From Actinomycetota bacterium (GTDB taxonomy: Bacteria > Actinomycetota > CADDZG01 > WHSQ01): 5,608 bases of DNA. The stretch covers positions 1-5,608 of the forward strand of contig JACDBF010000165.1 in NCBI GenBank assembly GCA_013695055.1. Reading direction: 5' to 3'. Below the pieces are notes generated by a model. It searched no databases. It saw only the letters and a program-made list of their open reading frames with translations, and had not been told where the DNA came from. The translations under genes and the position numbers were made by a program. How positions within the stretch are numbered: the first letter of the stretch is position 1; each line of letters starts with the position of its first letter. This document shows positions 1 to 4,245 of this stretch, piece after piece.

Positions 1-701
1 GTGATCGTGCCATGGAAGACGCGGCACAGCGCGAGCCGGCCGACGTAGGGTGACGCGTCGAGGTTCGTGACAAGCGCCTGCAGAGGATGTCCGTCCTCGA
101 AAACGGGGGCCGGTATGTGATCGAGCAAGAGCTCGAAGAGCGGCTTGAGGTCGCTACCCTCCTGCTCGGGATCCAATGAAGCCCACCCCGCTCTGGCATT
201 GCAATAGACGATGGGGAACTCGATCTGCTCCTCGTCGGCGTCAAGGTCGAGAAAGAGCTCATACACCTCGTTGACGACGTCGTCGATACGCGCATCCGGT
301 CGGTCGACCTTGTTGACGACCAGTACTACGGGAAGTCGCGCCTCGAGTGCCTTCCGCAGCACGAATCGGGTTTGTGGCAACGGTCCCTCGCTGGCGTCGA
401 CGAGCAGAACGACCCCATCCACCATCGTGAGACCTCGCTCGACCTCTCCCCCGAAGTCCGCGTGCCCGGGGGTGTCGACGATGTTGATCTTCACGCCTCC
501 ATAACGAACGGCGGTGTTCTTCGCGAGGATCGTTATGCCCTTTTCACGCTCGAGATCCATGGAATCCATGACCCTCTCGGCCACCTCTTGGTGGGACGAA
601 AAGGCTCCCGACTGCCACAACATGGCGTCGACCAGCGTGGTCTTTCCATGATCGACATGGGCGACGATGGCAACATTGCGCAAATCGGCGCGCGTGGGCA
701 A
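1..701 (-). CDS. typA: TypA/BipA translational GTPase, N-terminal part (cut by window edge)
   Basis: This is a ribosome-associated GTPase of the EF-G/LepA-like TypA (BipA) family, which acts in the cytoplasm in ribosome assembly and stress adaptation. The 233 complete codons cover the whole G domain. The P-loop is AHVDHGKTT (residues 14-22), switch I is EKGITILAKNTA (53-64) with Thr57, G3 is DTPGHADFGGEVER (76-89) with the catalytic-type His80, and G4 is NKVD (130-133). DSMDLEREKGITILAKN and the G3 stretch are characteristic of TypA rather than EF-G or LepA. The G5 region reads YCNA (166-169), where many family members have SA. Domain II begins near the left edge, and about 60% of a typical protein of roughly 600 residues is missing. 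The start is TTG at 701, chosen because an AAGGAG lies 6 nt upstream and the protein then begins right before the conserved LRNVAIVAHVDHGK. It is divergent from the ArsR operon. I am sure of the family; only the C-terminal part is unseen. Confidence 0.96.
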   Translation of the reverse strand, partial: MPTRADLRNVAIVAHVDHGKTTLVDAMLWQSGAFSSHQEVAERVMDSMDLEREKGITILAKNTAVRYGGVKINIVDTPGHADFGGEVERGLTMVDGVVLLVDASEGPLPQTRFVLRKALEARLPVVLVVNKVDRPDARIDDVVNEVYELFLDLDADEEQIEFPIVYCNARAGWASLDPEQEGSDLKPLFELLLDHIPAPVFEDGHPLQALVTNLDASPYVGRLALCRVFHGTI

Positions 702-707
702 GAGATT

Positions 708-713
708 CTCCTT
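708..713 (-). promoter_or_regulatory. Ribosome binding site of typA, supports the TTG start
   Basis: On the minus strand AAGGAG lies 6 nt before TTG at 701. No ATG or GTG offers a comparable position before the conserved N-terminus, so this Shine-Dalgarno sequence decides the unusual TTG start. Confidence 0.85.
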
Positions 714-733
714 AACGTGAAGTTGAGCGTTCG

Positions 734-739
734 AGTCTA
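734..739 (-). promoter_or_regulatory. Possible -10 element for typA
   Basis: On the minus strand TAGACT fits the TANNNT pattern of actinobacterial -10 elements and would give a leader of roughly 25 nt carrying the AAGGAG site. No convincing -35 hexamer is visible at the right distance. This is a weak candidate. Confidence 0.25.
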
Positions 740-764
740 CAGGCGTCGGTAATGGACCTCATGC

Positions 765-816
765 GCCGAGTGGGTGTCAGGTGGCGCATTCCGCCAGTCA
801 CCACCCACTCGGCGGG
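765..816 (+). repeat. Palindromic intergenic repeat, copy 1
   Basis: This 52-bp element matches 1675-1726 at 50 of 52 positions in the same orientation. It folds as a hairpin: a perfect 12-bp outer stem (GCCGAGTGGGTG at 765-776 with CACCCACTCGGC at 802-813), a 5x5 internal loop (TCAGG/GTCAC), a 5-bp inner stem (TGGCG/CGCCA) and a 5-nt apical loop CATTC. GGG follows in both copies. It lies between the divergent typA and arsR genes, upstream of both, so it cannot be a terminator for either. There is no T-tract on either strand and no obvious target duplication. It resembles REP-like or MITE-like repeats in form; the family is not recognised. Confidence 0.9.
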
Positions 817-830
817 GTCGGGCCTGTTGC

Positions 831-859
831 TGGACGAGGGCTTATGTAAGTGGTAGCTT
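831..859 (+). promoter_or_regulatory. Probable leaderless promoter of the arsR operon
   Basis: TGGACG (831-836) is a partial -35 match and TAGCTT (854-859) fits TANNNT, with 17 bp between them. The GTG start at 867 lies 7 nt after the -10, where transcription would begin, and no clear Shine-Dalgarno sequence precedes it. This suggests a leaderless transcript, a common arrangement in Actinobacteria. The assignment is inferred from spacing and motif only. Confidence 0.45.
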
Positions 860-878
860 ACGGTAAGTGTTGACTTAC
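841..878 (+). promoter_or_regulatory. Half-site array, probable ArsR autorepression operator
   Basis: Five alternating pentamers occur in 38 bp: CTTAT (841), GTAAG (846), CTTAC (857), GTAAG (863) and CTTAC (874). They form two exact inverted repeats, GTAAG-N6-CTTAC, at 846-861 and 863-878, with centres 17 bp apart. The array covers the probable -10 element and the GTG start, and its last part lies inside the coding sequence. An imperfect palindrome overlapping the promoter is the usual ArsR-family operator form, so binding here would block transcription of the operon. The symmetry is seen directly; the binding protein is inferred from position. Confidence 0.75.
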
Positions 879-1184
879 TCTTCGGCCTTCGCCGCTCTTG
901 CCGACCCGACCCGGCGCGCCGTCTTCGAACGGCTTCGCGGCAGCCCTCGCTCGGTTCGCCAGCTCGCCGACTCGCTACCCGTCAGCCGGCCGGCGGTGTC
1001 GCAGCACCTGCGCGTCCTCAAGGAGGCCGGCCTCGTCAAGGCGGCGCGCGACGGCAACCGAAGCCTCTACCGGATCGACGCGCGCGGCCTCGAAGACCTG
1101 CGGGCTTATGTCGACCGCTTCTGGACCGACGTCCTCGACGGTTATGAAAAGGCAGCTAGAGAGAAGGGAGAGAAGGAAAAGTGA
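867..1184 (+). CDS. ArsR/SmtB-family winged-helix repressor (metal-independent type)
   Basis: This 105-residue protein has the normal length for a small ArsR-family dimeric DNA-binding repressor. Residues 8-23 (FAALADPTRRAVFERL) form the typical first helix. The helix-turn-helix is about 29-50, with recognition helix RPAVSQHLRVL (41-51). The wing is ARDGNRSLYRID (60-71), and an amphipathic C-terminal helix follows. There are no cysteines, so the metal sensing of classical ArsR/SmtB members is unlikely; it resembles the SdpR-like and SRPBCC-linked members. The GTG at 867 is chosen because it lies 7 nt after a probable -10; TTG at 870 is a close alternative. No strong ribosome site precedes either. 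The gene overlaps the next one by 4 nt, so the pair is probably translated together. The half-site array across its start suggests autorepression. The inducer is unknown. Confidence 0.93.
   Translation: MLTYSSAFAALADPTRRAVFERLRGSPRSVRQLADSLPVSRPAVSQHLRVLKEAGLVKAARDGNRSLYRIDARGLEDLRAYVDRFWTDVLDGYEKAAREKGEKEK
1171..1177 (+). promoter_or_regulatory. Ribosome binding site of the SRPBCC gene
   Basis: AGAAGGA lies 3 nt before GTG at 1181, and a second purine-rich match, AGAAGGGAG, ends 10 nt before it. Both are inside the end of arsR, which supports coupled translation through the overlapping GTGA. Confidence 0.6.
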
Positions 1185-1660
1185 CTCCAGATCAGAAGGT
1201 GACGGACGCGGCGCTTCCGCCGGTCGAAAAGAGGGTGACCGTGCCGCAATCCGCGCCCGACGCATTCGCCTTGTTTACTCGGGGAATCGCCGAGTGGTGG
1301 CCCTTGGAGGGGTTTTCGGTGAAGGGGAAGGAGGCCGCGACCGTGACCCTCGAGGGACGCTTAGGCGGCCGGCTTTACGAGACCGGAAAGGATGGCTCCG
1401 AGCACTCGTGGGCCGAGGTCCTCGAGTGGGATGAACCACACCGGGTGGTCTTCAACTGGCATCCCGGAAAGGGCCCTGAGGACGGCCAGGAGCTCGAGGT
1501 GACGTTCGAGCCGAGCTCCGCCGGAACCGATGTCGGGTTGCAGCATCGCGGGTGGGAACGGCTGGGGCAAGCCGCACTCGAAGCTCGAAACGTCTACGAC
1601 TCGGGTTGGATCGAGGTGCTGAGCCACTACACGGCGGGGGCCCGCGCAAGCCAATCCTGA
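1181..1660 (+). CDS. SRPBCC/AHSA1-like domain protein
   Basis: This 159-residue cytoplasmic protein consists of a single START/SRPBCC-like fold of the AHSA1 (activator of Hsp90 ATPase homolog 1-like) group. The first beta strand is VEKRVTVPQSAPDAFALF (15-32), followed by the aromatic EWWPL (38-42). The middle contains GGRLYE and WAEVLEWDEPHRVVFNWHPG, where family members carry W-x-V-x-x-W/Y-x-P-P-x-x-(L/V)-x-(F/W)-x-W. The end has the long C-terminal helix (GWIEVLSHY) that closes the ligand cavity. The fold binds small hydrophobic molecules in many proteins, but no ligand or enzyme activity can be named here. The GTG start overlaps the arsR stop as GTGA, and ArsR-SRPBCC pairs are common in bacteria. 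The repressor may respond to a ligand that this protein binds or processes; that is inference. The end is 14 nt before repeat copy 2. Confidence 0.9.
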   Translation: MTPDQKVTDAALPPVEKRVTVPQSAPDAFALFTRGIAEWWPLEGFSVKGKEAATVTLEGRLGGRLYETGKDGSEHSWAEVLEWDEPHRVVFNWHPGKGPEDGQELEVTFEPSSAGTDVGLQHRGWERLGQAALEARNVYDSGWIEVLSHYTAGARASQS

Positions 1661-1674
1661 AGCAGCCGGCCGAG

Positions 1675-1726
1675 GCCGAGTGGGTGTCAGGTGGCGCATA
1701 CCGCCATTCACCACCCACTCGGCGGG
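1675..1726 (+). repeat. Palindromic intergenic repeat, copy 2
   Basis: This is the second copy of the 52-bp element, in the same orientation as 765-816 and 910 bp further on. The 12-bp outer stem (1675-1686 with 1712-1723) and the 5-bp inner stem are identical to copy 1. The two differences are T to A at 1700 (apical loop) and G to T at 1707 (internal loop), both unpaired. It begins 14 nt after the SRPBCC stop and ends 12 bp before the phased repeats upstream of the response regulator. No T-tract follows, so a simple intrinsic terminator role is doubtful, though the hairpin might slow read-through. Confidence 0.9.
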
Positions 1727-1738
1727 CTCTGGAGGCAA

Positions 1739-1765
1739 TTCATGGAGCTTTCAGGAACCATTCAG
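1739..1765 (+). promoter_or_regulatory. 11-bp phased direct repeats, probable response-regulator binding site
   Basis: TTCAT (1739-1743), TTCAG (1750-1754) and TTCAG (1761-1765) are spaced exactly 11 bp apart by 6-nt spacers. Direct repeats with an 11-bp period are the typical target of OmpR/PhoB-family regulators, which bind head to tail. The array is 54 bp upstream of the GTG start of such a regulator, so autoregulation of the operon is likely. A weak -10-like CAAGAT lies at 1777-1782; no standard -35 is present, which would fit a regulator-dependent promoter. The repeat is seen; the binding is inferred. Confidence 0.6.
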
Positions 1766-1804
1766 TAGAGGTCGATCAAGATTGGGTCACGGAAGACTCC
1801 TATC

Positions 1805-1811
1805 GGGAAGG
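1805..1811 (+). promoter_or_regulatory. Ribosome binding site that decides the response regulator start
   Basis: GGGAAGG ends 8 nt before GTG at 1820 but only 2 nt before TTG at 1814. The spacing favours the GTG, which also gives the usual N-terminus MRVLVVEDE of the family. Confidence 0.65.
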
Positions 1812-1819
1812 CATTGCCG

Positions 1820-2497
1820 GTGCGCGTGCTGGTGGTCGAGGATGAAAAGCGGTTGGCCGGGGGCCTGAAAAAGGGACTCGAGGCCGAGGGCTTCGCCGTG
1901 GATGTGGCCCTCACCGGGACCGACGGCCTGTGGATGGCGAGGGAGCACGACTACGACGTTCAGATCCTCGACATCATGCTGCCGGGCGTGAACGGCTTTC
2001 AGATCTGTTCGACTCTTCGCAAGGAGGGCGTCTGGACTCCGATCCTCATGCTGACCGCAAAGGACGGCGAGCTAGATGAAGCCGAGGCCCTCGATAGCGG
2101 GGCCGACGACTATCTCACCAAGCCCTTTTCCTACGTGGTGCTGATCGCGCGCCTCCGCGCCCTGTTGCGGCGGGGAGCGCGCGAACGTCCCGCGGTATTG
2201 GAGTCGGGGACACTCCGGCTTGATCCGGCAGCCAGGCGATGCTGGCGGGAGGAAACAGAGCTCCGGCTAACCGCTCGAGAGATGTCTCTGCTGGAGTTCA
2301 TGATTCGCCACAACGACGAGGTTCTGTCGAAGCGAGAGATCCTCGACCACGTGTGGGATTACGACTTCGAAGGAGACCCGAACATCGTGGAGGTCTACGT
2401 CAAGCACCTCCGGAGCAAGATTGATCGGCCCTTCGGCCTGGAGACTATCAAGACCGTGCGCGGCTCCGGTTATCGATTGTCGAGCGATGAACGCTGA
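1820..2497 (+). CDS. OmpR/PhoB-family response regulator
   Basis: This 225-residue cytoplasmic transcription factor is a two-component output protein. The receiver domain (about 1-115) has the acidic pair Glu7/Asp8 in VVEDE, phospho-acceptor Asp51 in ILDIMLPG, Thr79 in MLTAKDGE and Lys101 in DDYLTKPF, so it should be phosphorylatable. The C-terminal winged helix (about 130-222) has LTAREMSLLEFMIRH, the recognition helix region NIVEVYVKHLRSKID and the closing TVRGSGYRL of the Trans_reg_C family. The start is GTG 1820 on ribosome-site spacing; TTG 1814 would add two residues. Its last 11 nt overlap the kinase gene, indicating coupled translation. The 11-bp phased repeats upstream probably bind it. 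It looks like the cognate regulator of the kinase that follows; its other targets cannot be told from the window. Confidence 0.95.
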   Translation: MRVLVVEDEKRLAGGLKKGLEAEGFAVDVALTGTDGLWMAREHDYDVQILDIMLPGVNGFQICSTLRKEGVWTPILMLTAKDGELDEAEALDSGADDYLTKPFSYVVLIARLRALLRRGARERPAVLESGTLRLDPAARRCWREETELRLTAREMSLLEFMIRHNDEVLSKREILDHVWDYDFEGDPNIVEVYVKHLRSKIDRPFGLETIKTVRGSGYRLSSDER

Positions 2498-3866
2498 GGC
2501 TCCCCGGTCGTCGAGGGGACTCCAAAGCCTGCTGGGCACCGTTCGCGTTCGCACGACTCTTGCCGCCGTCCTCGTGGTCGGAATCGCTCTCTTGATTGCC
2601 GCCGTCGCTATGGTAGTGACGCTGAGAAGCTCCTTGCAGCGCGACGTTGAAGCCGCGGCGCGCTTGCGTGCCCAGGATGTCGCTACCGCTTTGGAAGACG
2701 GCGCCGCGTCCGGCGGGCCGGCCTTGCGAGACACCGATGATTCGTTCGTGCAGATCGTCGATAGCTCAGGCACGGTCATTCGCTCTAGTCCCAAAGTTGA
2801 TGGGCTTCCTCCGGTGGCAAACCTCGCCCCAAGCGAGAGCTTCATGCTGGCCGGGCTTCCCCAAGAGGAAGACGACCCATTCATGGTCGTAGCGACTTCG
2901 GCTAACGCTCCCGAGGGAAGGTTCACGGTTCTCGTCGGGCGCAGCCTCGATCCGGTCGAGGACAGCAGCTCCATCGTGGCCAGAGTCCTCGTCGTCGGCA
3001 TCCCGTTGCTGCTCGGAGTCGTCGTGATAACCACCTGGGGCGTTGTCGGCAGAGCTCTTCGATTCGTCGAGTCGATAAGGGCCCAGGTAGCGGCCATCTC
3101 GGCTTCCGAGTTGCACCGGCGAGCGCCTGATCCGCCCGGCAACGATGAGATCGCGCGCCTTGCGGAAACGATGAATGCCATGCTCGCCAGGCTCGAAGAC
3201 GAGCAACAGCGTCAGCGACGGTTCGTTTCCGACGCGTCGCACGAGCTGCGAAGCCCGGTGGCGACCATCCGGAACCAAGCTGAGGTAGCGCTCGCCCATC
3301 CTGATCGCACCGGTCTCAAAGAGCTCGCGGCCGATGTGCTTGCGGAAGATCTCCGCATCGAGAGGTTGGTGGACGATCTGCTGACGTTGGCTCGAAGCGA
3401 TGAGCACCGCGGCCCCCCGGCCTTTGGCCCCATCAATGTGGATGACCTCATTCTGGAGGAAGCCAAACGTTTGCGAGACAGCACCACTCTGACAGTCGAT
3501 ACCGCCACAGTGTCGGGTGGGCGGACCATAGGAGACATTTCGCAGCTGCGGCGCGTCGTGAGCAATCTCGCCGAAAACGCGGCCCGGCACGCGAACCGAA
3601 GCGTCACCTTTGGACTTCACGAAGAGGACGACTGGGTCGTGATGACCGTGGATGACGACGGACCCGGCATTCCCAGAGAGCATCGTCAAACTATCTTTGA
3701 GCGCTTCGCCCGGATGGACCAAGCCCGCGATCGGGATCATGGTGGCGCGGGCCTGGGGTTGGCCATCGTTCGCGAGTCCATCCACGCGCACGGAGGCACG
3801 GTCCTAGTGGACGATGCCCCCATCGGCGGCGCCCGCTTGGAGATCAGGTTGCCGCTTGCGGCCTGA
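2487..3866 (+). CDS. Membrane sensor histidine kinase (HAMP, HisKA, HATPase_c)
   Basis: This 459-residue inner-membrane kinase probably phosphorylates the preceding regulator. Membrane helix 1 is about 24-46 and helix 2 about 163-187, leaving an external sensor region of roughly 115 residues with an acidic patch, EEDDP (127-131). A HAMP linker follows (about 188-240) with NDEIARLAETMN. The H-box SHELRSP carries His252. The ATPase domain has the N-box NLAENAARHA (360-369), G1 DDDGPGI (389-395), F-box FERFAR (404-409) and G2 GGAGLGLAI (419-427), so all catalytic motifs are intact. The HAMP reads RALRFVESIR where relatives usually have Pro at the Phe193 position. The start is ATG 2487, overlapping the regulator gene by 11 nt; no strong ribosome site precedes it, consistent with coupling. 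The signal sensed is unknown. Confidence 0.95.
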   Translation: MNAEAPRSSRGLQSLLGTVRVRTTLAAVLVVGIALLIAAVAMVVTLRSSLQRDVEAAARLRAQDVATALEDGAASGGPALRDTDDSFVQIVDSSGTVIRSSPKVDGLPPVANLAPSESFMLAGLPQEEDDPFMVVATSANAPEGRFTVLVGRSLDPVEDSSSIVARVLVVGIPLLLGVVVITTWGVVGRALRFVESIRAQVAAISASELHRRAPDPPGNDEIARLAETMNAMLARLEDEQQRQRRFVSDASHELRSPVATIRNQAEVALAHPDRTGLKELAADVLAEDLRIERLVDDLLTLARSDEHRGPPAFGPINVDDLILEEAKRLRDSTTLTVDTATVSGGRTIGDISQLRRVVSNLAENAARHANRSVTFGLHEEDDWVVMTVDDDGPGIPREHRQTIFERFARMDQARDRDHGGAGLGLAIVRESIHAHGGTVLVDDAPIGGARLEIRLPLAA

Positions 3867-3889
3867 GGGTCGCACGAGCCGTTCGCCAC

Positions 3890-3895
3890 GAGGAA
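3890..3895 (+). promoter_or_regulatory. Ribosome binding site of the PepSY gene
   Basis: GAGGAA lies 4 nt before GTG at 3900. It supports this start, the first standard start codon in frame after the kinase stop. Confidence 0.6.
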
Positions 3896-3899
3896 CGTC

Positions 3900-4196
3900 G
3901 TGGGAGTCGGAACTGTTTTGGCGGCCGGAGCTCTGGCCGGCGGAGCCGTTGCCTACGGATCCGGCGACTCCGACGAAAACATCACGGGCCGTCGCGCCGT
4001 TCGCCCCATTGAAGCCGCACTGCAAGCCACCGGAGGAGGCACCGTCAACAGCGTGGAGATGGATGGCGAGAACGGGGCCACCTGGGAGGTCGAGGTCACG
4101 CGACCGGACGGGCCGACCGTCGGCGTGCGCCTGGACGAGAAGTATCAGGTAGTCGTCATCGAGGGCGACAGCGAGACCTCCGATAACAATGACTAG
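3900..4196 (+). CDS. Small exported or membrane-anchored PepSY-like protein
   Basis: This 98-residue protein has a hydrophobic N-terminal stretch (about 2-20, rich in Ala, Gly and Val) followed by a single PepSY-like domain (about 30-90). That domain has a helix (AVRPIEAALQATGGG), the strands VNSVEMDGENGATWEVEVTR and VGVRLDEKYQVVVIEGD, and a very acidic tail (about 11 of the last 20 residues are Asp or Glu). PepSY domains are external modulators, often of peptidases or sensor kinases, and small PepSY genes are frequent behind OmpR-type two-component genes in Actinobacteria. The gap to the kinase is 33 nt, so they are probably one operon. The GTG start has a good ribosome site, but the N-terminus then lacks the positive residues normal for a signal peptide. 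The in-frame codons just upstream would supply an Arg. Role as kinase accessory is inferred. Confidence 0.8.
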   Translation: MGVGTVLAAGALAGGAVAYGSGDSDENITGRRAVRPIEAALQATGGGTVNSVEMDGENGATWEVEVTRPDGPTVGVRLDEKYQVVVIEGDSETSDNND

Positions 4197-4245
4197 GCCC
4201 GGTAACAACCAGAGAGTCGGGAACAAGGATGGTCGATCTTTCCTT
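4197..4245. other. Convergent intergenic gap without clear terminator
   Basis: This gap of 49 bp separates the ends of the PepSY gene and the opposite-strand exported protein gene. I see only weak symmetry: AAGGA (4225-4229) with TCCTT (4241-4245), and CCCG with CGGG around 4198-4220. No stable GC hairpin with a T-tract is present in either direction. Confidence 0.6.

Noticed and set aside
211..752. Plus-strand open frames at 211-504 and 372-752.
   Set aside because: They lie opposite the well-supported typA gene and have a biased Ser/Arg/Thr-rich or otherwise unrecognisable composition.
765..816. Copy 1 of the repeat as an intrinsic transcription terminator.
   Set aside because: It lies upstream of both divergent genes, and no T-tract follows on either strand.
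867..1184. A metal-responsive (arsenic, cadmium or zinc) role for the ArsR-family protein.
   Set aside because: The protein has no cysteine and no metal-resistance gene is adjacent; the neighbour is an SRPBCC protein.
1289..1300. GCCGAGTGGTGG, which resembles the left arm of the palindromic repeat, as a third copy.
   Set aside because: It has no right arm, matches only the first nine bases, and encodes the conserved AEWW of the SRPBCC domain.
898..1434. Plus-strand open frame across the arsR/SRPBCC junction.
   Set aside because: Arg/Ala/Ser-rich translation out of frame with two clear protein families; a shadow frame.
2421..2486. Upstream extension of the kinase by 22 codons to an alternative start.
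   Set aside because: It would overlap the regulator by 77 nt and adds residues with no membrane or family character; ATG 2487 gives a normal short cytoplasmic N-terminus.
2766..3791. Long open frame of 341 codons on the minus strand opposite the kinase gene, with another of 304 codons at 2267-3181.
   Set aside because: The plus-strand kinase and regulator have all catalytic motifs in frame. The antisense translations have no recognisable domain and are typical by-products of high-GC coding sequence.
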